From positions 124,001-188,000 of the forward strand of contig NZ_JBBIAB010000008.1 of NCBI RefSeq assembly GCF_039634785.1: 64,000 nucleotides of DNA. The letters run 5' to 3'. The stretch's first letter is position 1; every line of letters begins with the position of its first letter. Origin of the DNA: Tistrella mobilis (GTDB lineage: Bacteria > Pseudomonadota > Alphaproteobacteria > Tistrellales > Tistrellaceae). The position numbers and the translations under genes are program-made. The notes below the pieces were generated by a model. The model was given only the letters and a program-made list of their open reading frames with translations. It searched no databases and was not told the DNA's origin. Below, piece by piece: positions 55,410 through 64,000 of the stretch.

Positions 55410-56348
55410 ATGTCCGACGACGACCTCACCCGGATCGATCTCAACCTTCTGGTCGTGTTCTCGGCGCTGATCGAGACCGGCAGCGTGACCCGTGCCGCAG
55501 AACGGCTGCGATCCAGCCAGCCGGCGGTCAGCCGCTCGCTCGCGCGGCTGCGCGAACTGTTCGACGACCCGCTGCTGATCAAATCCGGCAAGGAGATGGT
55601 GCCCACCCCCCGGGCACTGGCGCTGAAGGGGCCGGTCGCGGCGGCGCTGGGCGACATCCGGCGGCTGTTCAAGCCGGCCGGCTTCGACCCCGCCATCGAT
55701 CGGCGACGCTTCCGGGTGTCGTCGACCGATTACGGCGTGCTGTCGGTGCTGGCACCCGTGATGGGCGAGCTTGCCACCACCCCCAATATCGAGATCGCCG
55801 TCGATCCGTTGAGCGACGACGATCATCAGAAGCTGGCTTCGGGCGCGCTCGACATGGTGATCATCGGCCGCACGCCCGAGCGGCCCGAGCTGTATCGGCG
55901 CCGGCTGTTCACCGAACGCCGCGCCTGTCTGGTGCGCGAGCATCACCCGATCACCCGCGACCCCGATGTCATGGCCGGCCGGCCGCCCACCATCGATGCC
56001 TGCCTTGCCTGGCCGCATGTGGTGATCACGGTGCTGGGCGATCTGACCGGCAGCCATGTCGCCCGCCAGCTGCGCCGCCTGGACAAGCGGCGCCAGGTGG
56101 CGGTGCAGATGCCGTATTTCTCGGTGGCGCCGCTTCTGATCGAGCAGTCGGATGCGCTGCTGATCCTGCCGGAGCGCGCCGCGAAGCGCTTCGCCGAGGC
56201 CCGCGGGCTGGTGATGTTCGAGGCGCCCGACGTGTTCGGCACCTTCGACTACTGGCTGGTCTGGCATGAACGCGCCCGCAGGGATCCGGCACTCCATTGG
56301 CTCATTGAGCGCATAACGGCGACCGTCGGTGATCCGGCATGCGCATAA
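55410..56348 (+). CDS. LysR-family regulator
   Basis: A 312-residue regulator: HTH about 8-65 (IDLNLLVVFSALIETGSVTRAAERL, SSQPAVSRSLARLRELFDDPLLI) and a periplasmic-binding-like effector domain (about 95-300). PLLIKSGKEMVPTPRA is typical of the NodD/LeuO-like branch. ATG 55410 starts in the family register; the in-frame start at 55368 adds a short Pro/Ala segment. It lies directly before the TonB receptor gene, so it may control iron-uptake genes, although LysR proteins are more often divergent from their targets. Confidence 0.9.
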   Translation: MSDDDLTRIDLNLLVVFSALIETGSVTRAAERLRSSQPAVSRSLARLRELFDDPLLIKSGKEMVPTPRALALKGPVAAALGDIRRLFKPAGFDPAIDRRRFRVSSTDYGVLSVLAPVMGELATTPNIEIAVDPLSDDDHQKLASGALDMVIIGRTPERPELYRRRLFTERRACLVREHHPITRDPDVMAGRPPTIDACLAWPHVVITVLGDLTGSHVARQLRRLDKRRQVAVQMPYFSVAPLLIEQSDALLILPERAAKRFAEARGLVMFEAPDVFGTFDYWLVWHERARRDPALHWLIERITATVGDPACA

Positions 56349-56388
56349 CCGATATCCGAACCGCGTATTTCCCTTTCCGTTATGCAAG

Positions 56389-56403
56389 TGCGAATTACTC
56401 GCA
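56389..56403. promoter_or_regulatory. Candidate Fur/Mur-type box before the TonB receptor gene
   Basis: TGCGA-ATTAC-TCGCA, an inverted repeat with 5-bp arms, 32 bp before the receptor ATG. Alphaproteobacterial Fur/Mur sites are TGC...GCA palindromes with an A/T-rich centre. The stretch 56361-56420 is noticeably AT-richer than its surroundings and probably holds the promoter. Confidence 0.5.
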
Positions 56404-56434
56404 AAGTTTGAGTAAACCCTTGCACGGGAGCGGG

Positions 56435-58435
56435 ATGATGACGGATCGCCGCGGACGGCGCGCGCGCTGGCGCGCCACCACCACGACGGCCGGGGCGGCC
56501 ATGGCGGGCATGATGATGTCGATGGCGGCCGAAGCGCAGGAGCGGAGGGCGGTGGAGCTGGACCAGATGGTGGTCTCCGCCACCCGCACCGAAGAAGAGG
56601 CGCGCACCGCGCCGGCCTCGGTGACCGTGGTCGACGGCGAGGATCTGAAGGCCTATCCGGTCTCGGACCTGACCGAGGCGATCCGCGACATTCCCGGCAT
56701 CAGCCTGACCGCCGGCAGCCAGGGCCGCCGGCAGATCAGCATTCGCGGCATGGATCCGTCTTTCACCCTGATCCTGGTCGACGGCAAGCGGGTCAACTCG
56801 ACCGAATCCGTTTTCCGCCACAATGATTTCGACATCGGCGCCATCCCGGTCGCCGCCATCGACCGGATCGAGGTGGTCCGGGGCGGCATGTCGGCCCTCT
56901 ACGGCTCCGAAGCCATGGGCGGGGTGGTGAACATCATCACCAGACCCGCCGCACGGCACTGGACCGGCAGCGTCGATCTGGGCGTCGACATGCCGACCGA
57001 GGGCGATCGTGGCACCGAGGCCCGGACCAGCTTCTTCCTGTCGGGTCCGCTGGTCGAAGAGAAGCTCGCCGTCACCGTCACCGGCACCTTCGATCGCCGC
57101 GAGGTCTGGAACGGGCTGGATGGCGGCGCGGTGACCGACGGCAGCGGCAACCCGGTCACCCGTCCGAACGGCACGGTCGTGAACCGGTCCGATCTCGCCA
57201 CGCTCGAAGGCCGCGAGGATTATCAGGGCCGGGTCAAGTTCACCCTGACCCCCGATGACGACCAGACGATCGAGGCCGAATACGGCCAGTCGCGCCAGAC
57301 CCGCTTCGGCGAGTACTATATCAGCGGCTGGGGCGATGCCGATGCGGTGGTGACGCGCCGCGACATGGGGCTGTCGCACGAAGGCGACTGGGATTGGGGC
57401 ACCACCTTCATCCGCGCCTATGCCGAAACCTCCGAGACCGCGGAAGACAGCATCCGCCAGGAGAACCGGGTCGTCGAGGGCAATGTCTCGCTGCCCTTCG
57501 ACCGCCACACCCTGGTGATGGGGGCCGAGGCGCGGTGGATCGAGCTCAAATCGCCGGACGAGTTCGACAGCGGCCGCGCCGAAACCGATGCCCAGGCGCT
57601 CTATCTTCAGGACGAGTTTCGTCTGACCGACGAGATCAAGCTGCTCGCCGGCGGCCGTCTGGACGAGGATAAGTATTTCGGCGCCCATTTCACGCCCCGC
57701 GGCTATGCCGTCTGGACGCCGACGCCCGAGATCACGATCAAGGGCGGTGTCTCGACCGGTTTCAAGGCGCCGACCCTGCGCCAGCTGACCGAGGATTCGA
57801 GAACTTCGTCCTGCCGCGGCAGCTGCTACATCAAGGGCAATCCGGATCTGAAGCCCGAGGAGAGCGTGAACTACGAACTCTCCGCCGGCTATGACACCGG
57901 TTCCTGGGGGGCGACCGTCACCCTGTTCCAGAACGACGTCGAGAACCTGATCGATACCCCGCGCGGCAGCGGCGTGACCCCGGTCGGTCAGGAGAACGGC
58001 CGCAATGTCTTCGTGCCCGTGAACATCAACGAGGCACGCATCCGCGGCGTCGAAGCCAATGCCTACACCATGCTCCGGGATTTCGGCCGGCTGTCGGCGA
58101 ACTGGACCTGGCTCGATCCGCGCAACGAAGTGACCGGTGCCGTGCTCGACAACCGGCCCAAGCACACGATCAACGGCAAGCTCGACTGGTTCGTGTCGGA
58201 CGAGGTGACCGCCTATACCCGTGCCACCTATACCGGCCGCCAGCGGTCGGGAACCCTGACCCTCGACCCCTATACCGTCGTCGACCTCGGCGCCGACTGG
58301 ATGATCAACGAGACCTTCTCGGTGCGCGGCGGCGTGCTGAACGTGGCCGACAGCCGCACAGACGACCCGGACGATGCCTATGCCTTCGTGGAACGCGGCC
58401 GGACCGTGTTCGTCGGCGCCTCGGCGCGCTTCTGA
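56435..58435 (+). CDS. TonB-dependent outer-membrane siderophore receptor
   Basis: A 666-residue receptor. Signal region with an extended Arg-rich start (about 1-32), a TonB-box-like segment (ELDQMVVSATRTEEEA), plug domain about 50-165 (TEAIRDIPGISLT, RQISIRGMDPSFTLILVDGKRVN, RIEVVRGGMSALYGSEAMGGVVNIIT), then a 22-strand barrel ending in aromatic Phe (ASARF). GVSTGFKAPTLRQLTED and NPDLKPEESVNYELSAGY are typical of CirA/FepA-type receptors. A Cys pair in TSSCRGSCYIKG could form a surface-loop disulfide. With the ABC genes that follow it makes a complete ferric-siderophore (or heme) uptake system. Confidence 0.93.
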   Translation: MMTDRRGRRARWRATTTTAGAAMAGMMMSMAAEAQERRAVELDQMVVSATRTEEEARTAPASVTVVDGEDLKAYPVSDLTEAIRDIPGISLTAGSQGRRQISIRGMDPSFTLILVDGKRVNSTESVFRHNDFDIGAIPVAAIDRIEVVRGGMSALYGSEAMGGVVNIITRPAARHWTGSVDLGVDMPTEGDRGTEARTSFFLSGPLVEEKLAVTVTGTFDRREVWNGLDGGAVTDGSGNPVTRPNGTVVNRSDLATLEGREDYQGRVKFTLTPDDDQTIEAEYGQSRQTRFGEYYISGWGDADAVVTRRDMGLSHEGDWDWGTTFIRAYAETSETAEDSIRQENRVVEGNVSLPFDRHTLVMGAEARWIELKSPDEFDSGRAETDAQALYLQDEFRLTDEIKLLAGGRLDEDKYFGAHFTPRGYAVWTPTPEITIKGGVSTGFKAPTLRQLTEDSRTSSCRGSCYIKGNPDLKPEESVNYELSAGYDTGSWGATVTLFQNDVENLIDTPRGSGVTPVGQENGRNVFVPVNINEARIRGVEANAYTMLRDFGRLSANWTWLDPRNEVTGAVLDNRPKHTINGKLDWFVSDEVTAYTRATYTGRQRSGTLTLDPYTVVDLGADWMINETFSVRGGVLNVADSRTDDPDDAYAFVERGRTVFVGASARF

Positions 58436-58501
58436 TCACCCCTCATCCACGGGACCGGCCCCCGGACGCGGGGGCCGGAACTGCGGCAAGGAGCAAAGCC
58501 C

Positions 58502-58795
58502 ATGACCACGATCTTCGAGGCCTCGGTCACGACGCCGCTGGCGCGGCGTTACATGACCCAGCTTGCCAGACACTGGAGCCACCGCTTCGCCGTCGAATCT
58601 GATGCCGTCTCGGCCCGGATCCCGTTCTCGGGGACCAGCTGCTGCATCATGCAGGCGTCGGAAGACCGGCTCGGGATCGTGGTCGAGGCGGAGGATGCCG
58701 AGACGGCCGGGCAGTTGACCGGTGTGGTGGCCGATCATCTGAACCGTTTCGCCTTCAAGGACCCGCTCACCATCACCTGGAGCCGTCGGCCATGA
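58502..58795 (+). CDS. DUF2218 protein
   Basis: A 97-residue cytoplasmic protein of the DUF2218 family (TPLARRYMTQLARHWSHRFAV, ITWSR near the C-terminus). DUF2218 genes are frequent companions of siderophore or heme uptake genes; a role in releasing or handling iron inside the cell has been suggested but not shown. Two adjacent Cys (TSCCIM) and two His (RHWSHRF) could bind metal. It overlaps the binding-protein gene by 4 bp. Confidence 0.88.
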   Translation: MTTIFEASVTTPLARRYMTQLARHWSHRFAVESDAVSARIPFSGTSCCIMQASEDRLGIVVEAEDAETAGQLTGVVADHLNRFAFKDPLTITWSRRP

Positions 58796-59919
58796 TCATT
58801 CTGCGCAAGCTCAAGGCCGCGGCCGCCGCGGTCGCCCTTGTCGTTGCGACCGCCGGGATGGCGGTCGCCGATCCGATCACCGTCACCGACGTCGCCGGCC
58901 GCGAGGTGACCATTCCGGCGCCCGCAAAGCGGCTGCTGCTGGGCGAGGGGCGTGATCTGGTGACCCTGTCGGTGGTGCATCCCGATCCGGTGTCGGTGCT
59001 GGCCGGCTGGCTGGGGGATCTGCGCCTGCTCGACACCGACACCTATGACAGGTTCAAGGCCGCCTATCCGGCCATCGAACGGGTGCCGCTGGTCGGCAGC
59101 ACCAATGAGGAGAGCTTCTCGATCGAGAAGGCGCTGTCGGTGGCACCCGATCTGGCGGTGCTGGGCTTTGCCGGCCACGGACCCTCGCCGCGGTCGAAGG
59201 AGGTCATCGACCGGCTGACCGAGGCGGGCATCCCGATCGTGTTCATCGACTTCCGCGGCAAGCCGCTGGAGAACACCATCCCGAGCCTGGAAATCCTGGG
59301 CAAGGTGCTGGGCCAGGAAGAGCGGGTCGCGCGCTATATCGATTTCTATCGCGCGCGGCTGGAACTGGTGAAGAGCCGGGTCGCCGCCTCGACCGCCCCC
59401 CGGCCGAAGGTGCTGGTGGACATGCGCCCGACCATGGATGGCGGCTGCTGCGGTTCTCCGGGCAAGGGCAATCTGGGGGAGTTCGTCGATCTTGCCGGTG
59501 GCCACAATATCGGTGCCGACGTGTTGCCCGGGCCGCTCGGGCCCCTCGATGCCGAATATGTCCTGACGCAGGATCCGGCGGTCTACATCGCGACCGGCAC
59601 GGCCGGTGGTGCCGAGACCGGCGGCATCCAGATGGGGGCGGGGATCGACCCGGCCGTTACCCGCGAAAGCCTCGACCGTCTGGCGCACCGTCCGGTGGTC
59701 GGCGATCTGTCGGCCGTCCGCGATGGCCGGGTCTATGCGCTCTGGCACAGCTTCTACAATTCCCCGCTCAACATCGTGGCGGTAGAGGCGATCGCGAAAT
59801 GGGTCCGGCCGGATCTCTTCGCCGATCTCGACCCGGATGCCGTGCTGGCGGATATCAACACCGGCTTCCTGCCGGTTTCCCTCGACGGTTCCTATGCGGT
59901 GGCCCTGAAGCCCGAATGA
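58792..59919 (+). CDS. Periplasmic iron-complex binding protein (FecB/BtuF class)
   Basis: A 375-residue solute-binding protein: signal peptide about 1-26 (ending MAVA-D), then VTDVAGREVTIPAPAKRLLL at the start of the TroA-like fold, and a long backbone helix in between the lobes. MDGGCCGSPGKGNL is a Gly/Cys-rich loop seen in this subgroup. It carries the ferric complex to the permease. Overlaps both neighbours by 4 bp. Confidence 0.9.
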   Translation: MIILRKLKAAAAAVALVVATAGMAVADPITVTDVAGREVTIPAPAKRLLLGEGRDLVTLSVVHPDPVSVLAGWLGDLRLLDTDTYDRFKAAYPAIERVPLVGSTNEESFSIEKALSVAPDLAVLGFAGHGPSPRSKEVIDRLTEAGIPIVFIDFRGKPLENTIPSLEILGKVLGQEERVARYIDFYRARLELVKSRVAASTAPRPKVLVDMRPTMDGGCCGSPGKGNLGEFVDLAGGHNIGADVLPGPLGPLDAEYVLTQDPAVYIATGTAGGAETGGIQMGAGIDPAVTRESLDRLAHRPVVGDLSAVRDGRVYALWHSFYNSPLNIVAVEAIAKWVRPDLFADLDPDAVLADINTGFLPVSLDGSYAVALKPE

Positions 59920-60964
59920 CCACAACGCCTCTTGAAGCTCTCGCCGGCCATCGCCGGCAGATGGCGCGCCGGGTGTCGACCGTGTCGGCACTCGGCTTTC
60001 TGCTGTGTCTGGCCGTGATCGCCGATATCGCGACCGGCGCCTCGGGCATGGGGCCGGGCACCGTGATCCGCGGGCTGATCGACCCGGAAACGCTGAGCCG
60101 CGTCCAGTCGGTGATCCTGTTCCAGGTCCGTCTGCCCCAGGCGCTGATGGCGGTGCTGGTCGGCGCGGCACTCGCGCTGGCCGGGGCCGAGATGCAGACC
60201 ATTCTCTCCAACCCGCTGGCCAGCCCCTTCACGCTCGGGGTTTCGTCGGCGGCGGCCTTCGGCGCCTCGATCGCGATCGTGCTGGGCATCAGCCTGCCGG
60301 GCATTCCGGCCAACTGGATCATCTCGGCCAATGCCTTCATCTTCGCCTTCCTGTCGGTGCTGACGCTTCAGGCGCTGGCCCGGCTGCGGGGCGCGGGGAT
60401 CGAGACCCTGGTGCTGTTCGGCATCGCCCTGGTCTTCGCCTTCAATGCGCTGACCGCGATGATCCAGTTCGTGGCCTCCCAGGAAGCCCTGCAGCAGCTG
60501 GTGTTCTGGAGCATGGGGTCGTTGTCGCGCACCGACTGGAACAAGGTCGGCATCCTGGCCCTGGTGGTGGCGGTGGTCCTGCCCTGGGCACTGGTGCAGG
60601 CGCCCGCCCTGACGGCGCTGCGCCTGGGGGAGGAACGGGCGCTCAGCTTCGGGCTCAACGTGGCGCGGCTGCGTTTCGTGGCGCTGCTTCGGGTCAGCCT
60701 GCTGGCCGCCACGGCCGTCGCCTTCGTCGGCACGATCGGCTTCGTGGGGCTGGTCGGCCCCCATCTCGCGCGGCTGCTGCTGGGAGAGGATCACCGTTTC
60801 CTGCTGCCGGCCAGCGCCTTTGCCGGCGCGCTGGTGATGTCGCTGGCGAGCCTGGCCGGCAAGCTGCTGATGCCGGGGGTGACGATCCCGGTCGGCATCG
60901 TGACGGCGCTGATCGGCGTTCCGGCCTTCCTGGCGCTGATCATCGGACGCAAGGAGCGGAGCTG

Positions 60965-60965
<1 letters not shown>
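59916..60965 (+). CDS. FecCD-family iron-complex permease
   Basis: A 349-residue permease with about ten helices. Family motifs: RLPQALMAVLVGAALALAGAEMQTILSNPLASPFTLGVSSAAAFGA in segments, SMGSLSRTDW, GTIGFVGLVGPHLARLLLGEDHR. It acts as a homodimer with the next-gene ATPase. Start overlaps the binding-protein stop by 4 bp, and its stop overlaps the ATPase start by 1 bp. Confidence 0.95.
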
Positions 60966-61780
<815 letters not shown>

Positions 61781-61961
61781 GGACGCTGGCGGGCTCCCTT
61801 GCGGCCAGAAAAGCGGACATCGAAGCGGACCGCATGGCGCGCCGGACGGTCTGAAATCTAGCCAAATACATGAGGTTGATCCAGGCTCTGTGGTGGCTTT
61901 GGAAGCGGACATCCTGCCGGGTGAAAAGCGTTGAGCGGCGGGGGCCGAGCAGACGGGGGTA
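61781..61961. other. Intergenic region with an 11-bp direct repeat
   Basis: AAGCGGACATC occurs at 61811-61821 and 61903-61913. I see no gene, hairpin terminator or promoter I can support between the convergent ATPase and acetyltransferase genes. Confidence 0.4.
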
Positions 61962-62492
61962 TCAGACAGAATTGCCGAGGTTCAGCAGGAACTGCCTGAC
62001 CTCCACCTCCCGCCCCCGTGCCGGAAACGCTGCCCGGGCCCGGCCGGTTTCGGTGAAGCCGAGGCGGGTGAGGACGGCGGCTGACCGGGTGTTGGACACC
62101 ATCACATCGGCCTCGATCCGGGCGATCTCCGGATGCTCGCGGGCGAGGAGCAGAACCCGGCGGACGGCTTCGGTCATCAGGCCGCGCCCCCACCAGGCCC
62201 GCCCCAGCACATAGCCGAGGGCGGCGCCGCCCTCTCCATCGAGACGCAGCGTGACCATGCCGATAAGCCTGCCCGTCTCGGGATCGGGGCCATCGATGAC
62301 GGCGACGGCGATCTCCCGGCCGGCCGCGCTCTCACGGGCGAGATCGGCCAGATGCGCCGCCGCACCGCCGGGCGGATAGGGATGCGGGATGGCGGCGGTG
62401 GGCAATGCCACCTCCGGATCCGAGACCAGGGCCTGGAGCGCTGCGGTATCGCCGGGCCGCGGCGCGCGAAGGGAGAGAGGGGGCGGTGTCAT
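61962..62492 (-). CDS. GNAT-family N-acetyltransferase
   Basis: A 176-residue acetyltransferase of the RimJ/RimL type: LRAPRPGDTAALQALVSDPEV at the start, acetyl-CoA-binding loop LGRAWWGRGLMTEAVRRVLL at about 93-113, and VMVSNTRSAAVLTRLGFTETG. Substrate unknown (protein N-terminus, amino acid or other small molecule). ATG 62492 begins the family core; the frame is open upstream, but that part is not conserved. A GGAG lies upstream. Confidence 0.88.
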   Translation of the reverse strand: MTPPPLSLRAPRPGDTAALQALVSDPEVALPTAAIPHPYPPGGAAAHLADLARESAAGREIAVAVIDGPDPETGRLIGMVTLRLDGEGGAALGYVLGRAWWGRGLMTEAVRRVLLLAREHPEIARIEADVMVSNTRSAAVLTRLGFTETGRARAAFPARGREVEVRQFLLNLGNSV

Positions 62493-62587
62493 GACAGGGC
62501 TCCGATCCTTGGGGGCCCCATCATCCCGCCGGCCGGCCCGGGCGTGAAACGAGCAATGCTCACCCGCCATCCCGATACGATCTCGCG

Positions 62588-63625
62588 TCAGCGGTGGGAG
62601 AAATCCACCGGTGCCGCCGCCAGGGCCTTGCAATGGAAGATCGTCGATCCCTCGCCCGCCTTCCAGTCATTGGTCAGGATGTACATGTCGTCGGTGCCCG
62701 GCCGGATCACCATGCTGGTCGAGCGCAGATTGTGGCCGGTCTCGCGGCCGGGCAGAAGGATCTGGGCGATCGGCATGCCGTTCGGATTGAACACCAGCAC
62801 CCGCCCCTGGCCGTACATGGCGACATAGACATTGCCGTCGGCATCGGTGCGCAGCGAATCCGGGGCCGGCCCGGTGAAATGATAGGGCACCGTGGTCCCG
62901 AAGGGCGCGATGGTGGTGGCGTCGCTGAGCGATACCCGATGCAGCAGCCCCTTGCTGAACTCCGTCACCCACAGCGTCTTCCCGTCGGGCGACAGGCCGA
63001 CGCCATTGGCGACCGAGAGGTTGGGCAGCACGGCCACAGGCTCACCGCCCTTCTCACCGCCCTCTGGTCCCACATAATAGACCCCGCCGGTCGGATCGGT
63101 GGAGGTGCCCTTGAAGTCGGTGAAATAGAAGCCGCCCTTGTCGTCGAAGACCAGATCGTCGGGCAGGAAACCCGCCGTGTCGGGGACGATGGCGGTCAGC
63201 CCGGTGCCGTCGGGGGCCATGGCCACCACCGAGCCCGCATCCTTGAAGTCGCCGAGCCCGGCGATGAAGATCCGCCCGTCCCTGTGGATGGCCAGCCCTG
63301 CCGGTGCCAGCGCATTCTCGCCCAGGATCGTCTCCAGCCTCTTGTCGGGGGTCAGGCGGAAGACCTTGCCGCCGAAGACCTCGGTGAAGATCAGGTTGCC
63401 GGCCCGGTCGAAGACCGGCCCCTCCAGCTGCAACCCGTCGTCCGACACCTTGAACCAGGGGGTGGCGGTGATGGTCTGCAATCCCTGCTCCGCCGGCGGG
63501 ATCGGGGCGGGGCCGCGCATCTCCGCCGTGTATTCAAGGGCAGGTGCCCCGGCTGCGTGAAGTGCCGCAGGCATGGCAACCCAGGCGCAGCCGGCCAGCG
63601 CCAGCGCGATCAATCGTCTCTGCAT
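62588..63625 (-). CDS. Exported SMP-30/gluconolactonase-like beta-propeller protein
   Basis: A 345-residue protein with a signal peptide (about 1-24, cleavage near LHA-AG). Six-bladed SMP-30/gluconolactonase-type propeller: LEGPVFDRAGNLIFTEVFGGKVFRL, GLAIHRDGRIFIAGLGD, PDDLVFDDKGGFYFTDFKG (metal-ligand Asp/Asn region), VANGVGLSPDGKTLWVTE. Periplasmic location. Probable calcium-dependent lactonase; sugar-acid or other lactone substrate not known. Possibly a short transcript of its own. Confidence 0.9.
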   Translation of the reverse strand: MQRRLIALALAGCAWVAMPAALHAAGAPALEYTAEMRGPAPIPPAEQGLQTITATPWFKVSDDGLQLEGPVFDRAGNLIFTEVFGGKVFRLTPDKRLETILGENALAPAGLAIHRDGRIFIAGLGDFKDAGSVVAMAPDGTGLTAIVPDTAGFLPDDLVFDDKGGFYFTDFKGTSTDPTGGVYYVGPEGGEKGGEPVAVLPNLSVANGVGLSPDGKTLWVTEFSKGLLHRVSLSDATTIAPFGTTVPYHFTGPAPDSLRTDADGNVYVAMYGQGRVLVFNPNGMPIAQILLPGRETGHNLRSTSMVIRPGTDDMYILTNDWKAGEGSTIFHCKALAAAPVDFSHR

Positions 63626-63866
63626 GGTTTCCTCCGTGGCGTTTCTTGATCGTGCGGTGCCGACGGTTCATGACCTGGATGGGGAGGCACCGGTCTTTCA
63701 TGAATTGTCCACCGACTGGCGGATTGATGAAGGGACGATCTGCGGGAATCTCACGATGACTGTACCAGCTTGCGCAATGGGACAATCATCCGGACGGGTC
63801 AGGAGGGTGGCAGGACGACACCCGCCGGCCGGGCCGGGGGCTCGCCTTCCCGATTCGTCCGGCGCT

Positions 63867-64000
63867 ATGATCGGCGGCAACCATCTTGAGAGTTTCGGGA
63901 GAGAGATTTTGCGCGACGGCAGCGTGACGGCGCAGGCGAGCCTCAGCCTTGCAGACGCCCGGCGGATCGCGATCGCAGCCCAGGGGCTGGGCGGCGGCCG
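63867..64000 (+). CDS. YcaQ-type winged-helix protein, N-terminal start (partial)
   Basis: The window ends 44 codons into this gene. ATG 63867, or TTG 63909 or GTG 63924, in the same frame; GGGAGAGAG sits before the TTG. The segment SLSLADARRIAIAAQGL matches the start of the YcaQ/HTH_42 family, whose Escherichia coli member is a DNA glycosylase for interstrand crosslinks. The remaining protein lies outside, so the call rests on this short stretch. Confidence 0.6.
   Translation, partial: MIGGNHLESFGREILRDGSVTAQASLSLADARRIAIAAQGLGGG

Noticed and set aside
61811-61913. Repeated AAGCGGACATC as remnant of a mobile element
   Set aside because: Only 11 bp, no transposase fragment and no flanking target duplication.

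Overview
The window is about 64 kb of dense, very GC-rich chromosomal DNA. Gene content and gene order fit a free-living alphaproteobacterium, probably of the Rhodospirillales (something Tistrella-like is my guess, made from memory and not tested). Pointers are the atpD-atpC end, the rplU-rpmA-obgE-proB-proA-nadD-rsfS-rlmH block, and the gpmI / LytM / CtpA / YibQ-deacetylase / rppH block. I see no insertion sequence, prophage, CRISPR array or plasmid feature. Genes are tightly packed, often with 1-8 bp start/stop overlaps, and GTG or TTG starts occur.

Layout. 1-2.2 kb: end of the ATP synthase operon with a strong terminator, then a ferritin-like diiron protein joined to a short ModE-type wHTH protein. 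2.1-4.9 kb: modABC molybdate importer, minus strand, with a perfect ModE-type palindrome at its front. 4.9-19.3 kb: a long minus-strand housekeeping array (rppH, YibQ-like deacetylase, ctpA, EnvC-like LytM protein, gpmI, flavin reductase, rlmH, rsfS, nadD, proA, proB, obgE, rpmA, rplU) with a clear sigma70 promoter before rplU. tRNA-Leu(CAA) sits at 19.4 kb. 19.5-25.2 kb: small regulator/enzyme pairs (GlxA-type regulator with cysteine hydrolase, LysE exporter with AraC regulator, HIBADH-type dehydrogenase, transglutaminase, Lrp). 25.3-34.4 kb: methionine gamma-lyase, then a hut-type locus: hutC, hutXWV betaine/histidine-type ABC importer, a HutH-like lyase, hutU and hutD. 34.5-43 kb: AlkD-like protein, DUF72, FUSC-MarR, flavohemoprotein-like reductase, TetR-cupin pair, ECF42-type sigma factor with its DGPF/YCII protein. 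43.1-46.1 kb: cobalamin riboswitch and cbiMNQO cobalt importer. 46.1-49.8 kb: AcoR-type sigma54 activator and an adhP alcohol dehydrogenase with visible enhancer palindromes and a -24/-12 promoter. 49.8-55.1 kb: a four-gene module of a two-component system, a lysine-rich exported protein and a short secretin-domain lipoprotein. 55.4-61.8 kb: LysR regulator, TonB receptor, DUF2218 protein and a complete ferric-siderophore-type ABC importer. 62-64 kb: GNAT acetyltransferase, SMP-30-type protein and the start of a YcaQ-like gene.

Most notable system: the HutH-like protein at 30.4-32.0 kb lacks exactly the Ala-Ser-Gly triad that forms the MIO electrophile of histidine ammonia-lyase, and has Leu in place of the catalytic Tyr of the QDPYSLR motif. 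It is translationally coupled to a ProX-type (betaine) importer and lies before a urocanase of canonical sequence. This suggests a MIO-independent lyase acting on a trimethylammonium histidine betaine (hercynine or ergothioneine class) rather than on histidine; that is inference. Second most notable: the two-component/secretin-lipoprotein module at 49.8-55.1 kb, for which I recognise no described counterpart.
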